NCBI GenBank assembly: GCA_023415055.1
Contig: JAEZLZ010000068.1
Span: 62,001-126,000 of the forward strand
DNA length: 64,000 nucleotides
DNA from: Bacillota bacterium
Lineage (GTDB): Bacteria > Bacillota > Clostridia > Lachnospirales > Lachnospiraceae
Reading direction: 5' to 3'
Positions within the stretch are counted from its first letter, which is position 1. The number at the start of each line of letters is the position of its first letter. Both the position numbers and the translations under genes were made by a program. The notes beneath the pieces are model-generated. The model was not told the origin of the DNA, searched no databases, and saw nothing but the letters and a program-made list of their open reading frames with translations. Shown here one piece after another: positions 26,440 to 35,546 of this stretch.

Positions 26440-27387
26440 ATGAAGATATCTACCAATTCGAAATTGGAGGAACAGCGGAATCATGGAAGAGAGGGTTTTC
26501 CTTTCGCTGTGTATTATGAAGATTATGAAAACTATCAGGATAAGACAATCGGAATCCATTGGCATGAGGAATTCGAATTTAATCTAGTCCTTTCCGGTGA
26601 GATTGAAGCACAGATTGACGGACAAACCTATCATCTCCAAACCGGTGACGCTATCTTTGTCAATTCAAATGCCCTTCATATGACCTATGCTATGTCTGCC
26701 GGGGAACCTGTACAACAGTATTCCGTTCTTTTCTTACCAGAATTTGTATCGGCAGCCAATACCAGTATCTATATGAACCGGATCGCTCCAATCATTTGCC
26801 GAAAAAATATATCGGCATACCCTCTCTATAACTCCGACCCCGGGTCTGCTGCAGTCCTTACTTATTTAATTGAACTTGCTTCCTCTGTTCAGCAAAAAAA
26901 AGTTACTGACGATCTCGAGCTTCATATCATGGTATGTAATCTTTGGATGATACTACAGCCCTTGTTACTGTCAGGCAATGATTCCGAAGCATTAAACAAT
27001 ATGAATACCATACATCAGGAGCGAACCAAAAGAATGCTTTCTTTCCTTCAGGGACATTATTCTGAAAAGCTTGGTGTGGAAGATATCGCAGCAGCCGCTG
27101 ATATTAGCAGAAGCGAATGCTTTCGCTGCTTTCGTACCCATGTAAGGAAAAAGCCGATCGAATATCTGAATGAATACCGACTTAAGCAGGCCTCCAAGAT
27201 GCTTGTAACTACTACTAAGTCCATCAGTGAAATTGCGCAGGAATGTGGGTTTGATCATCAAAGTTACTTCGGAAAGCAGTTTAAGGCAAACTATCATATG
27301 ACTCCTGCTGCTTATCGAAAACAAGTCATAAAGAAGGACCACATATCCCATCCCACCAATTGCCTTTTTACAGTGTATGATGAGTGA
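26440..27387 (+). CDS. AraC family transcriptional regulator with cupin sensor
   Basis: The 315-residue protein has an N-terminal cupin (HWHEEFEFNLVLSGEIEAQI, then YHLQTGDAIFVNSNALHM) and a C-terminal double helix-turn-helix (LGVEDIAAAADISRSECFRC; YLNEYRLKQASKMLVTTTKS; IAQECGFDHQSYFGKQFK). Such regulators sense a sugar or aglycone and activate nearby catabolic genes. GGAGG precedes the ATG at 26440. The frame is open further upstream across the promoter, which is not coding. It converges on the DUF4965 gene 86 bases away and diverges from the YczE gene. Confidence 0.9.
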   Translation: MKISTNSKLEEQRNHGREGFPFAVYYEDYENYQDKTIGIHWHEEFEFNLVLSGEIEAQIDGQTYHLQTGDAIFVNSNALHMTYAMSAGEPVQQYSVLFLPEFVSAANTSIYMNRIAPIICRKNISAYPLYNSDPGSAAVLTYLIELASSVQQKKVTDDLELHIMVCNLWMILQPLLLSGNDSEALNNMNTIHQERTKRMLSFLQGHYSEKLGVEDIAAAADISRSECFRCFRTHVRKKPIEYLNEYRLKQASKMLVTTTKSISEIAQECGFDHQSYFGKQFKANYHMTPAAYRKQVIKKDHISHPTNCLFTVYDE

Positions 27388-27473
27388 TATGTAATCCTCC
27401 TAAATTATTTTATGTGATACTTTTCAATATAGTTGTTAGTACATGATTTATCATACTATCCAACCTTGCAATT

Positions 27474-29378
27474 TTATTCCTTACCAGTACGATCTACTAA
27501 AAGTTTAATATACAGACCTCCCTGAACGCTTCGGTGCTGGAATCCGATTTGTTTCGCTGTTAACGTATCATACCAGTCTGTCATAGGCACTCTGGATTCT
27601 GTCTCATGATATGCCTTCCATAAAGGTTCTATCATGCTTTCAAAATCATCCTTGCTCTTCATCATGGTTGCACACCATACAAGCCAGTCAGATTTTGTAT
27701 AGGTGGCACGATTATCAAGCGGCATTCCATAGGTGTTGGTGTGCTTTAAGTAACTTTTTAATTCTTTCTCCAAAAGCTCATCTGCAAAGAGTTTTGTATC
27801 AAAGATTCGATCCCAGATCAGATTATACTTCATACTGAAGGTATCCGGCTGATCGAAGGTCAATCGGAAGGTTCCATCCTCTTTGACTGCACGCTCAACC
27901 CAGCTAAGTGCCATCTTGCGAGCTGTCTCAAAATAGATTTCAGCCTCTTCCTTTCCCACCAGCTTCTCCATAATGATGCCGAAGCTTGCTATTCCCATAA
28001 TCGCTTTTGCGGCCAGGTTACAATTATGAGCAAGATGACCTGCAAAGTCATCGGTACACAGCTGATTTTCCGGATCAGCTCCATGCTTACAAAGGTACTG
28101 TGTCCACTGCTTTAAGGTAGGCAAATAATCTGATGCAAAGCTGAAATCTTCACAGGCTAGGCATACAGCCGTAATCGTCACCAGCATGTTACCACATTCC
28201 TCGATCGGCATCTGATCATCCAGCTTCGTTCCGCCACCATAAACTTGTCCATTCAGCAAAGGATAGGTACCGACGTCATGAGGTGCAAAATCATGATACC
28301 ATTCCTCGGTTGCCGCATACTTAAATACCGGTCTAAGCATACCTTTTACCAATTCAGGGTTATATAGCAGGAATAAAGGAATCGAAGGATAGGTTACATC
28401 AACGGTAGCAGCACATGCGTTACTGAAGCATTCCTTGGAGATGAATAATAATTTTCCTTCTTTATCCTCACATAGCTTATGAGCTGCAATTACTTGGCGA
28501 TAAGCCAGCATCAAAAGTTCAGCATATTTTTCCCCACCGCTTGTAACCGCTGTATGATACATTTCCTCAGAGAAGTTGTTGCAGCGTTGAACAATCGAAT
28601 CATATTCCTGATAAGCATGGCGAATGATCTCTTTTATGTCTTCGCTTTCCTTCGCCCAATAGCCCTTCAGATTCTCGCCAAAGTATTGGAGGCAGTTAAT
28701 ATCATCATAAGCGAATGTAATTAAGGTGCTGTTCTGTCCTGTAGTGTCTAAGGATGCGCGAGCTTCCAGTCTGGTTGCTTCTCCCTGCTTATGAATCAGT
28801 ATCTCCGGTGTTCCGTACTTTGCTGTCAGATAGAAATATCCCCAATTGATTCGGACATCATCTCCCACCTTACCAAGGACTGGTTGAAGTGTACTGCCCA
28901 TGCGTGCACAGGCAAGGTCCGGCTCAAGGGCAATACTCTCACCCATGGTCGAGTGCTCATTATGGGTATCCAGACAGATATCATCGTCTACCGTTATGCT
29001 GATAACCGCTTGATGGGAAGCCTGATCCAGGCCTCGAAGCTCAGCCTTCAGATAGGATACAGGACGCGCTAATACAGTAAAATCATTCAATAGCAGAGGA
29101 GAAGTGAAGGTAAGAATCAGCTCAACCGTACCGGTACTAAACTTATAAACGGTTGACATAGCGTTGATATCACAATCTGTTTGAACCATTTTCTTCGTGT
29201 TCGCTTTATCTCCCATAAATAGATATTCTTCCTTGTCAATCGTAAGAATACCTGTAATGGGATTGGGTTTACAGGTCCAGTGTACGGTTTCTCCTGAATT
29301 TAACATATCATTCACAGACCAAACACTAAAATATGGATCAATTGTAATCAGGGGCGTAGCAGGTGCTCTAAGTTTCAT
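27474..29378 (-). CDS. DUF4965/DUF1793 (glutaminase A-like) family protein
   Basis: The 634-residue protein opens LRAPATPLITIDPYFSVWS, the signature of the family that includes fungal GtaA glutaminases and bacterial proteins of unknown hydrolase function. It has the DUF5127-type beta domain to about residue 230, then an (alpha/alpha)6-type region (DVTYPSIPLFLLYNPELVKG, FAPHDVGTYPLLNGQVYGGG, WDRIFDTKLF). No signal peptide is present although homologues are often secreted. The substrate is uncertain; a glycoside hydrolase role is as likely as glutaminase. AGGAG precedes the ATG. It is divergent from an AraC regulator that probably controls it. Confidence 0.82.
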   Translation of the reverse strand: MKLRAPATPLITIDPYFSVWSVNDMLNSGETVHWTCKPNPITGILTIDKEEYLFMGDKANTKKMVQTDCDINAMSTVYKFSTGTVELILTFTSPLLLNDFTVLARPVSYLKAELRGLDQASHQAVISITVDDDICLDTHNEHSTMGESIALEPDLACARMGSTLQPVLGKVGDDVRINWGYFYLTAKYGTPEILIHKQGEATRLEARASLDTTGQNSTLITFAYDDINCLQYFGENLKGYWAKESEDIKEIIRHAYQEYDSIVQRCNNFSEEMYHTAVTSGGEKYAELLMLAYRQVIAAHKLCEDKEGKLLFISKECFSNACAATVDVTYPSIPLFLLYNPELVKGMLRPVFKYAATEEWYHDFAPHDVGTYPLLNGQVYGGGTKLDDQMPIEECGNMLVTITAVCLACEDFSFASDYLPTLKQWTQYLCKHGADPENQLCTDDFAGHLAHNCNLAAKAIMGIASFGIIMEKLVGKEEAEIYFETARKMALSWVERAVKEDGTFRLTFDQPDTFSMKYNLIWDRIFDTKLFADELLEKELKSYLKHTNTYGMPLDNRATYTKSDWLVWCATMMKSKDDFESMIEPLWKAYHETESRVPMTDWYDTLTAKQIGFQHRSVQGGLYIKLLVDRTGKE

Positions 29379-29534
29379 TATTTTTAAATCTCCTTTTCTT
29401 TTACTTGAATCTAATTTACTTTTATTATATTATTACAATTAATAAGTTTACATAGGTTTTATATGCAATTATGTGAGGATTATGATCATCACTCAGGTCA
29501 ATCCTCTCATAGAGAAAGGGGTATCCAAGCTATT

Positions 29535-30350
29535 ATGATGAAAGAAGAATTTATCTATTGCTCACTAGAGAATTACACCGATATCCTTGGCATTGAAATG
29601 GCCGGTAAATCCTTCTGTGACAGCAGCTATCAAATTGCCCGCCAGAAATCTGATATCTATGTTCTGGAATATGTACTGTCCGGTTCCGGAACCATTATTC
29701 ACAATGGTCAGAGATACACCGCCTCTGCAGGTGAAGTATATCTTTTGCATAAAGGAGCTCAACATCGCTATTTTTCTTCCAAAGAGGACCCTTGGGTTAA
29801 GATTTGGATGAATCTGAAAGGAACTTTGATGGAGCATCTATTAGAGATATATCCGATCGATCAGATCGTATATCCAGGTAACGAGCTGCTTCTAAATTAT
29901 TTTAATTCGTTTCATCAGGAGTTGACCTCCGGAAAGCCACCTCAAGAGATTCAGAAATCCTGTGCTCTCCTGCTTCATGGAATCATCTCAAGTCTATATT
30001 ACGGCACCCTATCCATGCATCAACAGGAGCCGGATGATGCATTAAGAATCAAGAGATATTTGGATCAGCATGTCCTTGATTCTGTGACCCTGGAGGAGCT
30101 TTGCAACCATTTCTTTAAATCTAAGGCACAAATTATTCGACAGTTCAAGAAGAAGTATGGTATCACACCCTACTCCTACTTATTGGAGATTAAGCTCCAA
30201 TATGCTAAGAAGCTGCTGACTCAGACCAATACTTCGATCAAAGAGATCGCATCCCGATTGCAGTTTGCAGATGAGCATTACTTTTCCACCTATTTCAAGC
30301 AGGTGGAGAAAATATCACCCTCCTCCTATCGGTCGAACTCGCAACATTAA
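29535..30350 (+). CDS. AraC family transcriptional regulator
   Basis: The 271-residue protein has an N-terminal AraC arm/cupin (DIYVLEYVLSGSGTIIHNGQ, AGEVYLLHKGAQHRYFSSKE) and a C-terminal HTH pair (VTLEELCNHFFKSKAQIIRQ; YLLEIKLQYAKKLLTQTNTS; IASRLQFADEHYFSTYFK). I placed the start at the double ATG at 29535. It has only a distant AAAGGGG, so the exact start is soft. It is divergent from the DUF4965 gene, the usual position of a dedicated activator. Confidence 0.88.
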   Translation: MMKEEFIYCSLENYTDILGIEMAGKSFCDSSYQIARQKSDIYVLEYVLSGSGTIIHNGQRYTASAGEVYLLHKGAQHRYFSSKEDPWVKIWMNLKGTLMEHLLEIYPIDQIVYPGNELLLNYFNSFHQELTSGKPPQEIQKSCALLLHGIISSLYYGTLSMHQQEPDDALRIKRYLDQHVLDSVTLEELCNHFFKSKAQIIRQFKKKYGITPYSYLLEIKLQYAKKLLTQTNTSIKEIASRLQFADEHYFSTYFKQVEKISPSSYRSNSQH

Positions 30351-30418
30351 AGATGAGGTTATCGTATCAAGGTTTTATTCTTGGAATTACGATGAATTAG
30401 CTCCCCTCATACATAAGA

Positions 30419-30501
30419 TGACGGACAGAATCCTGTATTGTATGCCTAAACCGATCAGAAATGTTCGCTAAAGGTATACAAAATCAGAAATCTGTCCGTC
30501 A
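30419..30501. repeat. foldback element with TGACGGACAGA arms, copy 2
   Basis: TGACGGACAGA at 30419-30429 pairs perfectly with TCTGTCCGTCA at 30491-30501, and TTGTATGCCT pairs with AGGTATACAA inside. The outer arm is the same GACGGACA sequence as at 20889-20977, while the loops differ. It sits between two convergent genes and has no T run. Confidence 0.75.
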
Positions 30502-30537
30502 AACAGTACTCAGCTGATAAATATTTTTAATTGATAC

Positions 30538-32163
30538 TTAAAGGCTTATGATTAACTTCTTAGCGGGTAAGATTGAAGAAGCATTCATCGAGAATTCATC
30601 CAGTCCATACTCCACCAGGGTTGGAATTGCAGTTTCCTCTCCTGCCATCTCTCCGCACATACCAACCCATTTGCCATGCTGATGAGCTGCGTCTATGGTC
30701 ATCTTAATCAGCTTCAATACGGCAGTATGCATCGGATCATAAAGATAGGAAACCTTCTCATTCATACGATCCACTGCCAGAGTATATTGAACCAGATCGT
30801 TGGTACCAATGGAGAAGAAGTCTACACTGGCCGCTAATTGATCTGCGGAAAGAGCTGCGGAAGGGATCTCCACCATGATACCCCATTCAATATTCTCGCT
30901 ATAACTTAGTCCTTCTTCTGTCAACTCGTCCTTACATTCCTGAACTACAGCCATTGCTTGTATGAATTCTTCCAGACTTGAGATCATCGGAAACATCACG
31001 GCTAATTGACCGTGCACGGAAGCACGAAGCAGCGCACGCAGTTGTACCTTAAAGATTTCCTTTCGATCCAGGCAGAGGCGTATAGCACGATATCCGAGAA
31101 AGGGGTTCATCTCTGTCGGTAGCTTCAGGTAGGATAGCTGCTTATCCCCTCCAATATCCAAGGTTCTAATCACAACTCTCTCTCCTGGCATCTTATTAAG
31201 AACATATCGATAGCCTTCATATTGCTCCTGTTCAGAGGGGGCCTCCTGCCGATCCATATACAAAAATTCCGTTCGAAACAGCCCGATACCGTCACCACCG
31301 TTTTGTAGTACCTGTTCAACATCTTCCGGTTTACCAATATTTCCGGCAACGTGGATTCTCTTTCCAGCCTTCGTCATAGTCTCAATGGATGCCAACTTCT
31401 TAAGATAATTCAACTCCTCATGATATGTCATCATTTTTACTTGATACTCTTCTAGTTGGGAATCACTCGGACAGAGAATCACTTCTCCATTTATTCCATC
31501 CACGATGATCCTATCTCCATCCTTCACTGCGGCTGTGATATCTCCCATCCCGACTACCGCTGGTATACCCATGATTCTGGCCATGATTGCGGTATGTGAG
31601 GTCCGACCTCCCACATCGGTTAAAAATGCTGCCACCTTACTCCGATCCAAACCCGCTGTATCCGATGGGGTCAGATCATGAGCCACAACAATCGTATTTT
31701 CCTCGTCGATACGAAGTTCATGCTGAGTACCGGCAAGATTAGCTATGATTCGGCCTGATACATCTTTGATGTCTGCAGCCCTTTCCCTCAGATATTCATC
31801 CTCCATAGCATCAAATACAGCAATATACTCCTCAGTGACTATGCTTACCGCTTTCAACGCATTTTCCCCGGTTTCCTCCATCCGTGAAAATATAGATGAC
31901 GTTAGCTCTGGATCCTCTAATAGCATGATATGTGCTTCAAAAATATCAGCCTCGCTCTCACCAAGGTTTTGCTTTGTATCACTTATTAACTTCTCCAACT
32001 GCTCCTTGGATTGGCTGACTGCAGTTATGAACTTTTCTTTCTCCGACTCGATATCGGATACTACTTCATCTGTAATCCGGATGGAAGTCGCCAGCTGTAA
32101 TAGGACCCGACCGATTGCGTATCCCTTTGATGCCGGTATTCCGCTTTTTATTATCATCTCCAT
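30538..32163 (-). CDS. ptsI: PTS Enzyme I (phosphoenolpyruvate-protein phosphotransferase)
   Basis: The 541-residue protein is full-length Enzyme I: N-terminal domain with the phosphorylated His in GGRTSHTAIMARIMGIPAVV, and the PEP-binding barrel with GIGLFRTEFLYMDR, YLKLPTEMNPFLGYRAIRL, SIGTNDLVQYTLAVDRMNE and the Cys site WVGMCGEMAG. It takes phosphate from PEP and passes it to HPr. It lies directly downstream of an HPr gene (29 bases) at the end of a mannose-class PTS operon. Both general components being inside a sugar operon suggests a dedicated set or the only copy in the genome. Confidence 0.95.
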   Translation of the reverse strand: MEMIIKSGIPASKGYAIGRVLLQLATSIRITDEVVSDIESEKEKFITAVSQSKEQLEKLISDTKQNLGESEADIFEAHIMLLEDPELTSSIFSRMEETGENALKAVSIVTEEYIAVFDAMEDEYLRERAADIKDVSGRIIANLAGTQHELRIDEENTIVVAHDLTPSDTAGLDRSKVAAFLTDVGGRTSHTAIMARIMGIPAVVGMGDITAAVKDGDRIIVDGINGEVILCPSDSQLEEYQVKMMTYHEELNYLKKLASIETMTKAGKRIHVAGNIGKPEDVEQVLQNGGDGIGLFRTEFLYMDRQEAPSEQEQYEGYRYVLNKMPGERVVIRTLDIGGDKQLSYLKLPTEMNPFLGYRAIRLCLDRKEIFKVQLRALLRASVHGQLAVMFPMISSLEEFIQAMAVVQECKDELTEEGLSYSENIEWGIMVEIPSAALSADQLAASVDFFSIGTNDLVQYTLAVDRMNEKVSYLYDPMHTAVLKLIKMTIDAAHQHGKWVGMCGEMAGEETAIPTLVEYGLDEFSMNASSILPAKKLIISL

Positions 32164-32192
32164 GCCTACTCTCTGAATATTATAGCTGGCTT

Positions 32193-32456
32193 CTATTCGC
32201 CTAATCCTGCCTCAATTAACTCGGTCAGACTCTTTATAGCCTCTGCTTCATCCTCACCGTCACAGATCAGTGTTATCTCAGTACCGCAGCTGATTCCGGC
32301 ACTTAAAATACCTAGGATTGATTTTGCATCATAATTCTTCTCTGCTTTCTTAATATTAATCCTTGCTTTAAATCTGCCTGCTTGCTTTACCAACATACTT
32401 GCCGGTCTGGCATGCAGACCGGATTTATTGATTACTGTAACGTTTTTCTCTATCAT
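32193..32456 (-). CDS. ptsH: PTS phosphocarrier HPr
   Basis: The 87-residue protein carries the His15 site in KSGLHARPASMLVKQAG and the regulatory Ser46 site in DAKSILGILSAG. It accepts phosphate from Enzyme I at His15 and passes it to the EIIA domain; in Firmicutes Ser46 phosphorylation by HPr kinase ties it to carbon catabolite repression, so this HPr can in principle serve regulation as well as transport. AGGAGG precedes the ATG. The gene is 22 bases after the GntR gene and 29 before ptsI. Confidence 0.96.
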   Translation of the reverse strand: MIEKNVTVINKSGLHARPASMLVKQAGRFKARINIKKAEKNYDAKSILGILSAGISCGTEITLICDGEDEAEAIKSLTELIEAGLGE

Positions 32457-32478
32457 TCATGCCCTCCTGGCTTGCCTT

Positions 32479-33204
32479 CTATTCTCTGCGCGACATCTTC
32501 ACTTCTACGGTTACCGAATACCAATCCTTATTAAAATAGGTTTCCGCATACTCGATTACCTTACCGGACTCATCCACTGTATTTCTCTTAACAAAGAAGG
32601 TGTCCGTATTCTTCTTTATATTCATTAATTTCGCAATCCTGCCATCGTTAACTTCCTTCACCGAATAATTCTCTGTAGCACCTTCCGGGATGATATTATT
32701 CTCAGCAAGTGTCTTATAGAAGGATTTATTCTCATAGATTCTTCCGGCTTGTTCTAATGTAATCCTGCTGCCGTCAACATAAGAGCTTTGATAAGCAATC
32801 GGTTCATTATTGACAAGCCTGATTCTCCGAACACATATCATAGGCTGTGTAGGGGGAATGGATAACATCTCAGCAATATTTTCATTCACTATTTCTTCAA
32901 TTTTATCCACCTGCATATCGATTTTGTAACCCTGCTGCAATAACTCATCACTGAAACTGATCGAGGTTAGTTTACGGTTCATATGCTTCTTTGCCACAAA
33001 GGTACCTAAGCCCTGAACTCCGACCAGATATTCCTCATTGATCAAATCATTAAAAGCCTTCCGGACGGTAATGGTGGATACCCCGTATTTTTTCTTTAGT
33101 ACTGATTCACTGTCAACCTTGTCACCCGGCTGTAATGCTCCTGACTTAATTGCACTAATGATATCCTGCTTAATCTGCAAATACTTCGGGACTTTATATT
33201 CCAT
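32479..33204 (-). CDS. GntR family regulator, HutC/UTRA type
   Basis: The 241-residue protein has an N-terminal winged helix (YLQIKQDIISAIKSGALQPG, then YGVSTITVRKAFNDLI) and a C-terminal UTRA ligand domain (KIDMQVDKIEEIVNENIAEM, IRLVNNEPIAYQSSYVDGSR). Such regulators are usually repressors released by a phosphorylated (amino) sugar. GGAGG lies 12 bases before the ATG. A palindrome at 33224-33235 just upstream and a longer one at 38650-38669 before the first gene of the operon are the likely operators. Confidence 0.92.
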   Translation of the reverse strand: MEYKVPKYLQIKQDIISAIKSGALQPGDKVDSESVLKKKYGVSTITVRKAFNDLINEEYLVGVQGLGTFVAKKHMNRKLTSISFSDELLQQGYKIDMQVDKIEEIVNENIAEMLSIPPTQPMICVRRIRLVNNEPIAYQSSYVDGSRITLEQAGRIYENKSFYKTLAENNIIPEGATENYSVKEVNDGRIAKLMNIKKNTDTFFVKRNTVDESGKVIEYAETYFNKDWYSVTVEVKMSRRE

Positions 33205-33223
33205 AAACCTAAATTCCTCCTAA

Positions 33224-33235
33224 TATGTTAACATA
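33224..33235. promoter_or_regulatory. candidate GntR operator upstream of the regulator gene
   Basis: TATGTTAACATA is a perfect 12-base palindrome 19 bases before the regulator start. It shares the core TTAACAT followed by TTA with the 20-base palindrome at 38650-38669. Confidence 0.45.
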
Positions 33236-33303
33236 ACAACTTCCAATTATTATAACATATCATTATAAAAGTGCAAATATAAATGCTATGCACCATCGTT
33301 TTT

Positions 33304-33696
33304 TTATTCCGGAAAACTTGCTACCGATGACCTGGTCGTCGCGATTGCACGCTCTGCCAGTTCCTTTACGGATAAATCACAATCCGCGCTCATACTCAGC
33401 TCCAAATAAGCCATGGTATTTAAGCCGGCTACGGTATAATAGTTTCCGATCCGCTCAGTACAAAGCTCTGCTGCTACGCGAAAAGGAGTAGCTCCCAATA
33501 AATCACAGGCAAAGAGAACCTCATCCTCTGAAAAGCTCTGAACCAGAGTCTTTACCTTCTCTCCAAAGGAAGTGAGATCATCTTCCCTAGTCAAATCCAT
33601 GAAATACATATGATCGCAGGGACCTGCTATCATCTCCATATTCAATCTGACTCCTTCGGCATAACCACCATGTCCTAACACTACGATTCTAATCAT
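33304..33696 (-). CDS. PTS mannose-class EIIA component
   Basis: The 130-residue protein is an EIIA of the mannose (ManX) superfamily: IRIVVLGHGGYAEGVRLNME with the phosphorylated His9, and the conserved FACDLLGATPFRVAAELC. It receives phosphate from HPr and passes it to EIIB. AAGGAG precedes the ATG. It lies between EIID (upstream, with a foldback in the 174-base gap) and the regulator. Confidence 0.9.
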   Translation of the reverse strand: MIRIVVLGHGGYAEGVRLNMEMIAGPCDHMYFMDLTREDDLTSFGEKVKTLVQSFSEDEVLFACDLLGATPFRVAAELCTERIGNYYTVAGLNTMAYLELSMSADCDLSVKELAERAIATTRSSVASFPE

Positions 33697-33761
33697 GTAT
33701 TTTCTCCTTACCTATTTGTGCTAATATCAGTATATTATCCTAAGTCACCGGAGTCAAACAG

Positions 33762-33828
33762 GAAGAACCGCAACCTATAATCTGGTGTCAGTCTCGCTAG
33801 CTTAACTACATTATATTTGCGGTTCTTC
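33762..33828 (-). repeat. foldback in the gap between EIID and EIIA
   Basis: GAAGAACCGCAA at 33762-33773 pairs with TTGCGGTTCTTC at 33817-33828, and TATAAT/ATTATA extends the fold inside. No T run follows on the minus strand, so it may be an mRNA processing or stabilising structure between two PTS genes rather than a terminator. Confidence 0.6.
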
Positions 33829-33870
33829 TCCGAATAACAGCGATCATTAAATCTATGTTCTGATCATTCT

Positions 33871-34734
33871 CTATGCATAGAATCCGGTTGCATATCCGAT
33901 AAGGGTAAGAACACATGCAAGTACCAGGATAAGCCCCATAAGTTTAAGAGGAGACCATTTTTTCTTAGAATATAAGTAATATACAAATAGAGTTAATAAG
34001 AGAGGCAGCACCTTCGGAAAGATGGAATTTACTATCTTATCTGCATCGAAAATGACCTGATTGGCTAATATTTCACCCTTGGTAGCATCAAATACATCGC
34101 GGATAATTTGAATCGGTAACGTGAAATTGACAAAAGAGGCGGTCAACGCTCCGACTACGATGAGACCAAGTACCGTCATTGTATCCGTCAGGGAATTCAT
34201 CCTGCCATTTGCCATAAAACCTTGCATTCCTTCAATACCGGACTTATATCCCAATCGGAAGAGCTTCCAGCTGAGAATAAAAGTGCCAAGAGGATATACC
34301 AGCATATAGAGTACCGGTCCAAGCCATGCGATTGCTTCGGACGTCTGAGATATGGATAAGCAGATCGTAAGAAGAATCGGAATGAAGGTTGCTACCCATA
34401 AGGAATCGCCAATTGCCGACGTCGGACCAATCAGTGCGACCTTAACACTGCTGATTAATTCTGGAGTACATGCGCCATTCGCATTCGCTTCCTCCAAACC
34501 GCACACTACACCATTACAGATGGATCCCACCTGAGATTCTGTATTAAATAAGGTGATATGTCGTTTTAAAGCTGCAGCCTTGTCTTCCTTCTTATCATAT
34601 AATTCATCAATTACCGGAGCCATAGACTGTCCGAAAGCCATACCCAGCATACTTTCTGCCTGTTGTGAGCAGCCATTCCAGAAAAACCAATTAAGGAATG
34701 ATTTTCTTAACGTCTTTTCACTAATCTTCTTCAT
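33871..34734 (-). CDS. PTS mannose-class EIID component
   Basis: The 287-residue protein is a full-length EIID (ManZ-like): LRKSFLNWFFWNGCSQQAES at the N terminus, then FNTESQVGSICNGVVCGLEE, and the late membrane segments PLLLTLFVYYLYSKKKWSPL. It forms the membrane complex with EIIC. The ATG overlaps the EIIC stop by one base and uses the GGAGG inside the EIIC end, a sign of coupled translation. Confidence 0.92.
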   Translation of the reverse strand: MKKISEKTLRKSFLNWFFWNGCSQQAESMLGMAFGQSMAPVIDELYDKKEDKAAALKRHITLFNTESQVGSICNGVVCGLEEANANGACTPELISSVKVALIGPTSAIGDSLWVATFIPILLTICLSISQTSEAIAWLGPVLYMLVYPLGTFILSWKLFRLGYKSGIEGMQGFMANGRMNSLTDTMTVLGLIVVGALTASFVNFTLPIQIIRDVFDATKGEILANQVIFDADKIVNSIFPKVLPLLLTLFVYYLYSKKKWSPLKLMGLILVLACVLTLIGYATGFYA

Positions 34735-35528
34735 TATAGGGTCTCCTCCTTCTTCGCTGAAATGCTTGTATTAGCCACATAATACAGGATTGCTGTGATG
34801 ATTGCCACAACAGCAACTGCCATCGTACTTAAGTTGAAATACGTAACCAGAATAAATCCTGCCAAAAAGATAATGACATGGTATTTCTTCTTCAACAGGA
34901 AGGAAAGAATAATTCCCATTCCGAGGGCAGCCATCATTCCTCCGAATACTCCTAAAGCAGTCGTAACCCAGCCCGGGATAATTGATGCAAAATCTCCCTG
35001 TCCGGAAGCAGCAGTCATAGAGGTTAATACAATAAGCGCCGGTATAAAACGGCAGGCAAAGCCGATTAACTGCCCCAGTACAAGATTGGGGATAAACATC
35101 TTCTTAGTTTCTCCTGCCTGTGCATATTTGTTCGCTACTACATTCAATGGTAGATTCAATGCATAGGATACATTCCACATAATTTGTCCTACCAAGCCGC
35201 CAATTCCGGCAAATACTACAGCGAGTCCGATGATCTGCGTTACATCCAACCCTTTACCGAATACCAAAGCTCCTGCTACACCGATATAGGTAGCATAGGA
35301 CAAATCCCAGGCAACAGCACCACCCGGCGTAACATTACCCATATACATGATCTGTAGTGAAATACCTACCAATACTGCGGTCTGAACATCCCCCATGATG
35401 AGTCCGACAATCAATGATGCAACTAACGGTCTTCCTAAGGTATACCAGCCTATGGTATTGCCTACAATAGAACCGATAGAACCCAAATACACAAATAATG
35501 CGATTAATATGATCTGATAAATCTGCAT
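34734..35528 (-). CDS. PTS mannose-class EIIC component
   Basis: The 264-residue protein is a ManY-like EIIC with about seven membrane segments: YLGSIGSIVGNTIGWYTLGR, LIMGDVQTAVLVGISLQIMY, GGAVAWDLSYATYIG. It forms the sugar channel with EIID. GGAGGAGG precedes the ATG, 18 bases after EIIB. The hexose or amino sugar taken up cannot be read from the sequence. Confidence 0.92.
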   Translation of the reverse strand: MQIYQIILIALFVYLGSIGSIVGNTIGWYTLGRPLVASLIVGLIMGDVQTAVLVGISLQIMYMGNVTPGGAVAWDLSYATYIGVAGALVFGKGLDVTQIIGLAVVFAGIGGLVGQIMWNVSYALNLPLNVVANKYAQAGETKKMFIPNLVLGQLIGFACRFIPALIVLTSMTAASGQGDFASIIPGWVTTALGVFGGMMAALGMGIILSFLLKKKYHVIIFLAGFILVTYFNLSTMAVAVVAIITAILYYVANTSISAKKEETL

Positions 35529-35546
35529 AACTTCTCCTCCTCCAAA

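Noticed and set aside
31745..32176. 143-residue antisense ORF over ptsI
   Set aside because: It is the shadow of a well-supported gene, with no ribosome binding site and low-complexity Ser-rich text.
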